64,000 bases of DNA from the NCBI GenBank assembly GCA_963708725.1, contig CAVPTL010000014.1, positions 310,001 through 374,000 on the forward strand. The letters run 5' to 3'. A program made the position numbers and the translations under genes. Shown one piece after another: positions 9,243 through 17,110 of this stretch. Source of the DNA: CAVPTL01 sp963708725 (GTDB taxonomy: Bacteria; Actinomycetota; Thermoleophilia; Gaiellales; JAICJC01). The notes beneath the pieces were generated by a model. It worked only from the letters and a program-made list of their open reading frames with translations. It ran no database searches and was not told where the DNA came from. Position 1 is the first letter of the stretch; every line of letters starts with the position of its first letter.

Positions 9243-10152
9243 AGTGTTCACCGCGAAACGGGGATTCACGGCCTGGGCGATGCTGACCTTCGCGTTCCTC
9301 TACCTGCCGATCATCGTGGTGGTGGTGTTTGCGTTCAACAAGCCCTCGGCGAGTTCGTTGCAGGCCGCCCACGTCTCCCAGTCGTGCTCGCTGCCGCCGG
9401 AGCAGCTCGGAAACGTCGCCGTCTGGAACGGCTTCCAGACGTGCTGGTTCTCGGCCGGACTGCATGACACCACCTATCTGCCCGCGATCGAGACCAGCCT
9501 GAAGATCGCCGCCCTGGCCGCGATCATCGCCACCGTTCTGGGACTGTGCGCAGCGCTTGCCCTGGCGCGCATGAAGCCGGTCATCCGAATCCCATTCGAC
9601 GTGCTCGTCTACCTCACGCTGGTGGTGCCCGAGATCGTGATCGCCGTTGCCTCGCTGATCTTCTTCGTGCAGGCCAAGACCTATTTCAGCGCCTTCCCAT
9701 CGCTGGGCTTTTGGACGATCCTGATCGGCCAGGTGGTGTTCAACGCGTCGTTGTGCATGCTGATCATCCGCGCCCGGTTTGTGGGCATGGGCGACAAGCT
9801 CGAGGAGGCGGCCTATGACCTCGGCTCGGGTCCGCTCTCCACCTTCCGCCAGGTGACCCTGCCGCGACTGTTGCCGGCTGTGATCGCCGCAGGCCTCCTG
9901 TCGTTCACGTTCTCGTTCGACGACTACATCATCCCGGCGTTCACGAACGGCACCACCAACACCTGGCCGATCGTCCTGTACTCGGCCGTACGGTTTGGAA
10001 TCACGCCGGCGGTGAACGCACTTGCAACTCTGATGCTGACGATCACGCTGATCGCCATCGTGGCCACCGCGCTCTTGCTGCGTCGCAGCCGCGTCAAGAC
10101 CGGCGGTCAGGAGTCTGCGGCGAGTTTGGGCTCGGCGCTCGGGCTCGGCTAG
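9235..10152 (+). CDS. potC: polyamine ABC transporter permease PotC
   Basis: A 305-aa inner-membrane permease partner of PotB, with the EAA loop EAAYDLGSGPLSTF from residue 191. GTG start overlapping potB by 8 bp. Unusual point: the extracytoplasmic loop after span 1 is extended (about residues 38-78) and contains two cysteines, C51 and C70, which could form a disulfide. No further pot genes follow; the downstream gene, 23 bp away, is an amino-acid dehydrogenase. Confidence 0.93.
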   Translation: MRRVFTAKRGFTAWAMLTFAFLYLPIIVVVVFAFNKPSASSLQAAHVSQSCSLPPEQLGNVAVWNGFQTCWFSAGLHDTTYLPAIETSLKIAALAAIIATVLGLCAALALARMKPVIRIPFDVLVYLTLVVPEIVIAVASLIFFVQAKTYFSAFPSLGFWTILIGQVVFNASLCMLIIRARFVGMGDKLEEAAYDLGSGPLSTFRQVTLPRLLPAVIAAGLLSFTFSFDDYIIPAFTNGTTNTWPIVLYSAVRFGITPAVNALATLMLTITLIAIVATALLLRRSRVKTGGQESAASLGSALGLG

Positions 10153-10175
10153 TCGCGCCGTCGCCGGGGACTAAA

Positions 10176-11234
10176 GTGACAGCGGTGCAGCTGTTCGAAC
10201 ACGAGCGAATCCTGGTCTGCCACGAGCAGACCGCGGGGCTTCGGGCCATCATCGCTGTGCACAACACCGTGCTCGGTCCCGGTCTCGGCGGCATCCGCAT
10301 GTGGCCGTTTGGCTCGGATGAGGAGGCGCTCGTCGACGTGCAGCGGCTGTCCCGCGGGATGACCTACAAGAACTCGCTGGCGGGTCTGCCGCTGGGAGGT
10401 GGAAAGACGGTCGTGATCGGCGATTCTCGCACCGACAAGACGCCCGAGATGTTTCGCGCGCTGGGACGCGCGATCGACTCGCTCGACGGTCTTTACCTGG
10501 CGGCCGAGGACGTCGGCACCACCACCGACGACGCGACCGAAGTCGCCCGCGAAACGCGGTTCATCACCGGCCTCCCGCAAGCGGCGGGCGGCTCGGGCGA
10601 CCCCTCGCCCATGACCGCCTGGGGCGTGTTTGTGGGCATGCGCGCGGCACTGCGCGAGGCCGGACTCGACCCCAGCTTCGAGGGTGTCTCAGTGGTGGTG
10701 CAGGGCGCCGGTCACGTCGGCGCGGCACTCGCACGGCATCTGCTCGACGCTGGCGCCACGGTCACCGTCTCGGACATCCACGCCGACCGGGTCGAGCCGC
10801 TGGTGGCCGCGGGTGCAGGCGCGGCGGATCCCGTGACCGTGCATACGCTGGAATGCGACGTGTTCTCTCCGTGCGCGCTGGGAGCCGTGGTGCGCCCAGA
10901 GACGATCGACGGCTTCCGTTGCAAGGTGATCGCCGGCGCTGCCAACAACCAGCTCCTGGACAGCGCCATGGGCGACGCGCTGGCCGAGCGCGGGATCGTG
11001 TATGCGCCCGACTTTGCCGTGAACGCTGGTGGAGTGATCAATATCGGCGAGGAGCTCGGACGGTCATACGACGCCGAGCGCGCATTGATCGCTGTCGGTC
11101 GCATCGAGCAGACGCTGGAGGCGGTGTTCGCACAGGCCCGCGCCGAGCGAGTGAATCCTCACCGCGCGGCCGAGCAGCTCGCCGAACGGCGGATCAGCGA
11201 ACGTCAGGCCGAGGCCGAAGAGCCGACGCCGTAG
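10176..11234 (+). CDS. leucine-dehydrogenase-like amino-acid dehydrogenase
   Basis: A 352-aa NAD-dependent oxidative deaminase of the Glu/Leu/Phe/Val dehydrogenase family; length and sequence best match the short leucine/valine type. Visible landmarks are GPGLGGIRMW, the substrate-binding lysine in MTYKNSLAG (K65), the catalytic lysine in LPLGGGKTVV (K77), AEDVGTT and the Rossmann motif VQGAGHVGAALA. The product would be a branched-chain 2-oxo acid. GTG at 10176 is used; a second GTG three codons downstream is an alternative. Its last 31 bp overlap the convergent gene on the other strand. No bkd genes are adjacent, though E1 genes occur at 46511-48531. Confidence 0.88.
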   Translation: MTAVQLFEHERILVCHEQTAGLRAIIAVHNTVLGPGLGGIRMWPFGSDEEALVDVQRLSRGMTYKNSLAGLPLGGGKTVVIGDSRTDKTPEMFRALGRAIDSLDGLYLAAEDVGTTTDDATEVARETRFITGLPQAAGGSGDPSPMTAWGVFVGMRAALREAGLDPSFEGVSVVVQGAGHVGAALARHLLDAGATVTVSDIHADRVEPLVAAGAGAADPVTVHTLECDVFSPCALGAVVRPETIDGFRCKVIAGAANNQLLDSAMGDALAERGIVYAPDFAVNAGGVINIGEELGRSYDAERALIAVGRIEQTLEAVFAQARAERVNPHRAAEQLAERRISERQAEAEEPTP

Positions 11235-12166
11235 GCCTGCATCGTGAGCACGATCCGGTCGCTGCGAAGCACCGCGTTGGGCTGCAGGCGGGAGTTCGGA
11301 AGGTCACGAGGCTCATCACCGCGGCGAGCCTCCTCGACCGTGACGGTGCGCTCCAGCAGGTCGAGACGCACCACGTACTCGTACCACGAGATGTCCCACG
11401 AGACGGTGATCAACACCGGCCGCGGCAGCTCGACGCCGCCTACCACCACGTTCACGATCGGATCGCCGAGGCTGCGCGAGATCGCGACCACCCGGTCGAC
11501 GTGCTGTGAGCGGTTGAACGCTTCGAGGGCGTGCAGGCGAACGTGGCGAGGGTCTGACTCCCGCCGGCGGGCGTCGGCCAGCTCGTTGTAGCGCTCGCGC
11601 TCGGCGGCCAGCTCTTGCTCGAGCGCCGAGGTGCGGGCGGCGGCTCTGCCAACCTCGGCCGCCTGCTCGTCGAGCTGGGCGGCAACCGCGTGGTGGCGGG
11701 CGATCTCGGCCTTGTGCCCCGCCTCAGACTGCGCCGCGCGCTCGTCGGCGCGCCGCTTCTCGGTCTGGAGGGCCTTGAGCTCGCGCTCGCGTTTGCGCAT
11801 CTCGTTGGTGACGTCTTTGAGCTCGCGCTTGACGTTTCGGAGCTCCCCGGACTGCTGCTCGGCCTTGGCCAGGGCGTTTCGCACCTGGTCGAGATCGAGC
11901 TCCACCGATTGCAGCTGGCCCCGTAGACGATCGATCAGCGATTCGCGCTCGCGCAGCGCCTGGTCGGGCGGAGGGTTGGCGTGCACCGCGACGATCGGCC
12001 GTCCGTCGGCGCGCCACCCGCGGCGATCAGCACGCTCGTAACAGAGCGGGCAGACTTTCGCGAACCGCTTCGACTGGGGATCCTGGTACAAGCGCGCAGG
12101 TTCGCCGACGAGTAGGTGTCGCCGACAAAGCGCGCAGCTGGCGGTGTCTTCGGTTGTACTTGCCAT
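11204..12166 (-). CDS. zinc-finger / coiled-coil protein
   Basis: A 320-aa cytoplasmic protein of unknown function in three parts. The N-terminus carries two CxxC pairs (C11/C14 and C39/C42), spaced like a small zinc ribbon. The middle, about 75-190, is a charged Glu/Lys/Arg/Gln-rich coiled coil. The last ~120 residues form a compact domain (PIVNVVVGGVELPRPVLITV, then WYEYVVRL) with no recognised motif. ATG start. The end overlaps the convergent dehydrogenase by 31 bp. The layout suggests a structural or DNA/RNA-binding scaffold, but nothing in the sequence fixes a role. Confidence 0.7.
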   Translation of the reverse strand: MASTTEDTASCALCRRHLLVGEPARLYQDPQSKRFAKVCPLCYERADRRGWRADGRPIVAVHANPPPDQALRERESLIDRLRGQLQSVELDLDQVRNALAKAEQQSGELRNVKRELKDVTNEMRKRERELKALQTEKRRADERAAQSEAGHKAEIARHHAVAAQLDEQAAEVGRAAARTSALEQELAAERERYNELADARRRESDPRHVRLHALEAFNRSQHVDRVVAISRSLGDPIVNVVVGGVELPRPVLITVSWDISWYEYVVRLDLLERTVTVEEARRGDEPRDLPNSRLQPNAVLRSDRIVLTMQAYGVGSSASA

Positions 12167-12250
12167 TCCGTCCTCCGAGGGGACCAGAGAGTCTAACCAA
12201 CCATCGCAGGAAATGCCTGCTCAGCGGCGAACACGTCAGGTTTGCCACGC

Positions 12251-13906
12251 TCACGGCAGGTCGACGTTGAGCCGCACCGGCCCCGGACTGTACGCCGTCA
12301 CGAGCGTCATCCCGTCGGGCGCCGCATGCGCTGAGGCGTCGTTGGTGGGTGACCACCACTGGGTGTAGCGAACGCGCAGCAGGTAGGTGCCGGCCTCTGA
12401 AACGCGCATGGTCACGTGGCCGGCTTTCATGCTCGTGACCCGGGCCTTCCCCGGCCCGGTGACGATCGGCGTGGCGTGCGGCAGCTTGTAGATGTCGATG
12501 TTTCCGACGTTGGCCATCTGCACCAAGCCGGATTTGCCGCTTCGGATCAGCCTGGCCTCGGCCCGTGCGCTCGGATCGAGCGGGCCGCGGGGAAGCAGCA
12601 CGTAGCGCACGCCGACCGACCGCAGCCAGTGGTCGTAGGCGGTGGTGGTGAGCTTGGATTTGTACAGTGCCCCGTTCACCGGTAGGTCGTCCTGGCGGTA
12701 CCAGCCGCGGGCGATGTAGAAGCCCGCTTCAGGCACATACAGCGCCTCCCAATGGCCCCAGTTGGCGACAACCTCGACGCGGTACTGGTGAGCCGAGGGG
12801 TGCTCGTGCAGATAGTCCAAAGCCGGCTGCCAGAAGCTCTTGGTGGAGCCCGGGTTGCTCCACGCGGTGCTCATGTCGCGCACATACGGTCCCACCTGAA
12901 GCACCAGCGCAACCGCGGCCACGATCAGGATCAACGGCGATCGGCGGCCGGCGACGTTTCGAGTCAGGAGCAGAAGCGGTGTGCCCGCCTCGACGAACAA
13001 CCGTCCCGCGTTTGCCCCGACAGGGGCGCTGATCATGAACGCCGCGGCGTTGACCGCGAGGTAGATCACGAACATCGCGCGCAGCGAGCGCGCCTCCCTG
13101 CCCGTGCCCGCAACCAGGATTCCAGCGATGCAGAACGCTCCGATCATGAGCAGGTCCGCCCCACCGTAGGGGTAGGAAGTGTCCCCCGAGAACATGTGCT
13201 GCACCGTGACCGCCAGTGCCAGCACAAACACGAACGCGGCCAGCTCGACCCGGTGACGGGCGAGCATCGAGGTCAGACCGCCACCCCAGACGACCCCCGC
13301 CATGACCACGGCCAGAAGCGCGAGCGCCAGCGGCGAGAAGCCGAGCGTGACCAGTGCCGCCAACGCAAACCCGGCGCGCCAGCCACGCTGCACACACGCC
13401 AGTGCCACCGCCATCGCGGCGGCACCACACAAAAACGGATATGCGCCGCTGACCATCATGTTGTACGGCGCGACCACGGCCAGGAGCAGCGCCGGAGCCA
13501 GCGCGGCCTTGAACCCATACCGCGCGACCATCACCCATGCGGTCGCGGCCGACATCACCGCGGCTGCGATCACCGACAAAAGGCCAATCCCGATCTTGGC
13601 CGCCAGCGGATAGAACAGCACGCTGTAGGCGACGAACACGTACCGGCCCGAGTACCAGTCGTTGTTCCACAACACGAATCCCTGATGGCGATAGAGCCAC
13701 GTTCCGAACAGGTGCGCCGGAGTGTCGACACCGGGCGGCCCAAACCAGTAGACCGCTGCCGCGACCGCCGCTGCAACCCCGGCTGCGGCCAGCGGAAGAG
13801 CCTCACGGTGCACAGGGAATCGAACTCTGAACACGCCGCGGGACGATACCCGTCGGGGTCGTTGGGGGGCGGTGCTCGCGATCGAGTCGATGGACACTGG
13901 AGGCAC
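12251..13906 (-). CDS. large multi-spanning membrane protein, glycosyltransferase-like
   Basis: A 551-aa protein with about ten hydrophobic segments in the first ~370 residues and a soluble C-terminal region of about 170 residues, probably extracytoplasmic. The first loop contains PGVDTPAHLFGTWLYRHQ and NNDWYSGRYV, a layout seen in uncharacterised GT-C-like membrane proteins. The N-terminal 30 residues are Arg/Ser/Pro-rich. I do not recognise a specific enzyme. It follows the csbD-like gene on the same strand but is separated by a very strong hairpin at 13919-13960, so it may be transcribed separately. Confidence 0.66.
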   Translation of the reverse strand: MPPVSIDSIASTAPQRPRRVSSRGVFRVRFPVHREALPLAAAGVAAAVAAAVYWFGPPGVDTPAHLFGTWLYRHQGFVLWNNDWYSGRYVFVAYSVLFYPLAAKIGIGLLSVIAAAVMSAATAWVMVARYGFKAALAPALLLAVVAPYNMMVSGAYPFLCGAAAMAVALACVQRGWRAGFALAALVTLGFSPLALALLAVVMAGVVWGGGLTSMLARHRVELAAFVFVLALAVTVQHMFSGDTSYPYGGADLLMIGAFCIAGILVAGTGREARSLRAMFVIYLAVNAAAFMISAPVGANAGRLFVEAGTPLLLLTRNVAGRRSPLILIVAAVALVLQVGPYVRDMSTAWSNPGSTKSFWQPALDYLHEHPSAHQYRVEVVANWGHWEALYVPEAGFYIARGWYRQDDLPVNGALYKSKLTTTAYDHWLRSVGVRYVLLPRGPLDPSARAEARLIRSGKSGLVQMANVGNIDIYKLPHATPIVTGPGKARVTSMKAGHVTMRVSEAGTYLLRVRYTQWWSPTNDASAHAAPDGMTLVTAYSPGPVRLNVDLP

Positions 13907-13918
13907 CTTAGGTGAGTC

Positions 13919-13960
13919 CGCCCATCCCCGCCGCCGAACGTTGCGCGGCGGGGATGGGCG
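13919..13960 (-). terminator. perfect 16-bp hairpin between csbD-like gene and membrane-protein gene
   Basis: Arms 13919-13934 and 13945-13960 are perfectly complementary (left arm CGCCCATCCCCGCCGC) with a 10-nt loop. It starts just beyond the stop of the CsbD-like gene on the minus strand. There is no T-run on either strand, so it is not a classical rho-independent terminator. It may act as an actinobacterial U-less terminator or stabilise the csbD mRNA 3' end. Confidence 0.6.
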
Positions 13961-13968
13961 ACGACTCT

Positions 13969-14130
13969 CTACAACAGGTCTTTGACCTTCTTGACACCCT
14001 TGTCGATCTCGCTCTTGACCGACTCACCGGCCTGTTCGACCTGGCCCTCGTGCTTGGTCTTGGGATCGTCGGTGTGCTCGCCGACCTCTTCCTTGATCTT
14101 CCCCTTGACGTCTTTGGCGCTCTCTGGCAT
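13969..14130 (-). CDS. CsbD-family stress protein
   Basis: A 53-aa hydrophilic Lys/Glu-rich protein of the CsbD type, small general-stress proteins of unknown biochemistry. The sequence MPESAKDVKGKIKEEVGE matches the family opening, followed by QVEQAGESVK and a Lys-rich C-terminus. The ATG at 14130 is chosen because a GGGAG Shine-Dalgarno stands at proper distance; a longer in-frame version starting at 14271 would add a Trp/Arg-rich tail unlike the family. Probably induced by envelope or osmotic stress, by family analogy. Confidence 0.85.
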   Translation of the reverse strand: MPESAKDVKGKIKEEVGEHTDDPKTKHEGQVEQAGESVKSEIDKGVKKVKDLL

Positions 14131-14197
14131 GTCGCTCCCTTGGTGGTGGTTCCGAGGAGGGACTACCCGAGGTGGGCATCTCCAAACCCGCCGCCAC

Positions 14198-15334
14198 TCA
14201 GATCCGGTGTCCGCGGGCAGCCACCGGCCAGACATCGGTGACCACGCCGTCGGAGACAGCGACCAGCTCATCGGCGAGGTTCACGGCCGGGCAGATGTGA
14301 AACGGCGTGAACCGAAGCTTTTGACCGACCTCGACGACGACGCCTTCGCCGAGCTGCACCATCCCGTGCTCCTCGGTCATCCGCATCAAGGCCATTTCTG
14401 CGTCGACGCCGCCAGCGATCTCGGCCCCGGCTCCCCGATCGCTGCTGAATGTCTTTGACCCAGCATCGATCGTGACCCAACCGGGGCGCCTGGTGCTGAC
14501 CACGGTCGTGAGCACCGAGGCCGCAACCTCATCCGGGCTCGCCACCCCAAGGCCGACCTGCATCCCGTCGTAGAACACGTATGTTCCCGCGCGCACCTCG
14601 GTGATCCCGTCGACCATGGCCACTCCCCGCCCGGTGATCGTGCCGCCGGCGGTCACATGCGCGACCGGCACTCCATCTGCGCGGAGCCGCTCGGCGACAT
14701 CGACCAGCGTCTGCCCCTCGTCGCGCCCAGCCTCCTCGTTCGTCATCGCGCTCAGCCACTCCCCCGCCTTGCCGCGATGGGTGGTGACGCCCTCGAGCTC
14801 GACCCCAGGAAGCGATCGGATCAGGCGGGCAAAGTCGGCGATCTGACCGTGGTCGCCGGGGTCGAGGCCGACCCGGTGAAGCCCCGAGTCGATCTCGATG
14901 TGCAGCCACAAGGTCGTCCCCGCAGCAACCGCGGCCGCGCTCAAACCTCGCGCCTGAAGGTCGCTATCGACGTTGACGGCCACGTGAGCGTCGGTGGCCA
15001 TCCGCGCCAGCCGTGCCCACTTGTCGGCCCCCACGGTCGGATAGGCGAGCACGATGTCGCGGCAGCCGGCGTCGTAGAAGACCTCGGCTTCGCTCGGCTT
15101 GGCCGACGCGATTCCGCACGCACCCAGGGCAAGCTGCCGGGCCGCGATCGCCGGCGACTTGTGGGTCTTGATATGTGGTCGCAGCCTGGTACCACTCGCG
15201 TCGATCGCGTCTTGCCACGCCACAAGATTTCGCTCCATCCGCGCCGCGTCGACGACCAGCGCCGGAGTGGGAATGTCCTCGACCGGCATGCCGCGCGTCA
15301 CCGCCAACCCCTGAACTTCTGTACTCAACGACAC
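14198..15334 (-). CDS. fold-type III PLP enzyme: D-serine dehydratase / D-threonine aldolase family
   Basis: A 378-aa enzyme with an alanine-racemase-like N-terminal barrel and a C-terminal metal-dependent domain. The PLP lysine is in RPHIKTHKS (K56) near the N-terminus, as in the family. The C-terminal metal motif reads HICPAVNL (H346-x-C348). The zinc enzyme D-serine dehydratase uses a His-x-Cys pair, whereas D-threonine aldolases of the Alcaligenes type use His-x-Asp, so dehydratase-like chemistry (D-serine to pyruvate and ammonia) is somewhat favoured. GTG start at 15334; an ATG at MPVEDIPTP is an alternative. It follows the phosphoesterase gene by about 28 bp. Confidence 0.8.
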   Translation of the reverse strand: MSLSTEVQGLAVTRGMPVEDIPTPALVVDAARMERNLVAWQDAIDASGTRLRPHIKTHKSPAIAARQLALGACGIASAKPSEAEVFYDAGCRDIVLAYPTVGADKWARLARMATDAHVAVNVDSDLQARGLSAAAVAAGTTLWLHIEIDSGLHRVGLDPGDHGQIADFARLIRSLPGVELEGVTTHRGKAGEWLSAMTNEEAGRDEGQTLVDVAERLRADGVPVAHVTAGGTITGRGVAMVDGITEVRAGTYVFYDGMQVGLGVASPDEVAASVLTTVVSTRRPGWVTIDAGSKTFSSDRGAGAEIAGGVDAEMALMRMTEEHGMVQLGEGVVVEVGQKLRFTPFHICPAVNLADELVAVSDGVVTDVWPVAARGHRI

Positions 15335-15361
15335 CGCCTCTTCCAGAGCCTGGGGATGATC

Positions 15362-16760
15362 CTAATCTGAGTGCCGGTTCAGCGGGGCACGTAGCCCCCG
15401 ACCACCGGGCCGGCCGGGGGCGTTGGTTGAAGTTGAAGTCCTTGACCAGATTCCCGAGGAGGGGAACGCTCTCCCGAACGGTCGGGCGGGGATCCGGGCG
15501 GCCGTCGGTGCGAGGGTTGAGCCGGCGCTTGCCCAGAAAGTCATCCTCGATGAACTTGAGGTACGCGTCGAAGCTCAGCACCTGGTGGTCGACGTAGCCG
15601 GTGCGGGCGTAGGGGCTGACGACGAGTCCGGGCACGCGCAGGCCGTATCCCTGGCCGTCGACCTTGGGCGGAACGACGTGGTCGTAGAACCCGCCCCAGT
15701 CGTCCCACGAGATGAAGATCGCCGTGCTCTTCCAGTCGGGGCTGTGCATGACGGCGTCGATCACCCGCGCCACCCACCGCTGCCCCGCGACGGTGGTCGC
15801 CGGAGGGTGCTCTGACGTCACCGAGTTGGGAATCACCCACGAGACTGACGGGAGAGTTCCCGCGGCGGCGGCCCTGAAGAACTTCGCGGTGGTGCGAATA
15901 TCGCCGAGCTGGTGGTCGGCTCTGACCGTGCTGAACCGGGGCAGCGGATTCCAGATCGTCCCGTGGTGCGGCGACATCCGCACCAGCTTGCAGTGGTTCT
16001 GAACCGGGCAGTCGGGCGACCACCCCGGCGTGATGTAGTACCCCCAGCTGACGTGGTGGCGGGCGAGCAGATAGGTGATGTCCGTCCATGCGAACGGCCC
16101 ATGCTGGGCCGGATACTTCTGATATGCGCGGCAGCTGAACGGATTCGCGGTGTGACATTCGGCGCTCCACGCCGAGACCATGTACAGGTGAGACGGCAGG
16201 CTCCATGCGAGCGATGATTCGAACATGTGGTCCTGGAGCACGTAGCGGTGGGCCAGCCTCCAGTACAGCGGGATGTCGGAGGCGTTCTTGTAGCCCATCG
16301 CAAACGGACGGGCGGGGACGCAGCCGTGGCAGCGTTTTGGATAGCGCAGAAAGCCGTCCATCCTGCCACCATCGATGTCCTTCTTGGCGGCCTCCTCGGA
16401 GTTTCTCAGCCCGCCGTGACCTGACACCTGACGTGGATCATGGAACGGGCGCACGCAGTGACCCAACTGCGGATCGGGGATGCACGCCGCGGGGTGGCCG
16501 TCGCGCATCGGTATTCCGTCCGCCCCCGGGTAGGTGCCGAAATAGGCGTCGAACGACCGGTTCTCCTGCATCACAACGATCACGTGCTTGATCTTGTGAA
16601 TGCCGGCCTCAGACACCGCCGCGGCGCGCTCGGCGCCTTCCGACGAATCCCTGGCCACGACGGCCACCACCCCGCACACCCCAACCGCGACTGCGGCCAT
16701 CAGCCAGAGCAGTCGGCGGGGTGTACCTCGCTGCATCCCCAGACTGTCGTCCTCAACCAT
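15362..16760 (-). CDS. secreted phosphoesterase (phospholipase C / acid phosphatase family), frameshifted near its end
   Basis: Exported phosphoesterase of the PF04185 type. An N-terminal membrane/signal segment (about 18-36) is followed by the family motif IVVMQENRSFDAYFGTYPG (about 61-79), GRMDGF, SLPSHLYMVSAW, ISWDDWGGFYDH and GLVVSPYARTGYVDHQ. After DFNFNQRPRP the literal frame runs on, without a stop, to 14964, through the next gene and with unrelated composition. Skipping one base in the GC-only tract near 15408-15420 gives PP followed by a stop at 15362, 28 bp before the next gene. I therefore give 15362 as the intended end. The shift may be a sequencing error. Confidence 0.72.
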
Positions 16761-16790
16761 TGGGGTGGAGTTGGGACAGTCCGAGAGTGA

Positions 16791-16863
16791 TGGAGCGGAC
16801 CGGGATCGAACCGGCGACCTCCTGGTTGCAAACCAGGTGCTCTCCCATCTGAGCTACCGCCCC
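16791..16863 (-). tRNA. tRNA-Ala (anticodon UGC)
   Basis: A full cloverleaf can be drawn on the minus strand: 7-bp acceptor stem (GGGGCGG with CCGCTCC, one G-U), 4-bp D stem GCTC/GAGC, 5-bp anticodon stem CCTGG/CCAGG around loop TTTGCAA, variable loop AGGTC and T arm GCCGG-TTCGATC-CCGGT. The anticodon is TGC, giving alanine. It is 73 nt long, and CCA is not encoded. It lies alone between the phosphoesterase and the GH16-like gene. Confidence 0.96.
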
Positions 16864-16924
16864 GCGGTGAATGCAGCCCGAGTGTAGATCAGTGATCGAC
16901 GATGTCGCTTCGGATAACCTGTAA

Positions 16925-17070
16925 GGCCCGTGCTTTTTGTTTGTCAGAATGGGCTTGCGGGCCGTTCACCGGTTGCACACAACCCCGCAAAATGCGGCTT
17001 TGAACCCGTTTTCGTACGACCGGAAAGCGTAATGTAAGGGCCTCATACGGGTTTTGTGAGATTCGGCCCT
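16925..17070 (+). promoter_or_regulatory. structured 5' leader of the GH16-like gene, with interleaved stems
   Basis: Non-coding stretch with several stems: GGCCCG (16925) with CGGGCC (16958), GGTTG/CAACC (16971-16984) and CCGCA/TGCGG (16985-16997). Most notable are AACCCGT (17003-17009) with ACGGGTT (17047-17053) and AGGGCC (17037-17042) with GGCCCT (17065-17070). The last two pairs are interleaved, so they form either a pseudoknot or two exclusive folds. It ends 40 bp before the ATG of the downstream secreted protein. No known riboswitch class was recognised. Confidence 0.4.
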
Positions 17071-17110
17071 GAGGGGTTGAAAATCGCGCTGTGGAGCCGA
17101 TCATGAGCAA

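Noticed and set aside
14964..16760. A single 598-aa phosphoesterase reading to 14964
   Set aside because: The last ~140 residues are antisense-like low-quality sequence overlapping the next well-conserved gene in another frame; a one-base shift gives a natural end at 15362.
16925..17110. A ydaO-type c-di-AMP riboswitch before the GH16-like gene
   Set aside because: The expected conserved boxes are not seen; kept only as a generic structured leader.
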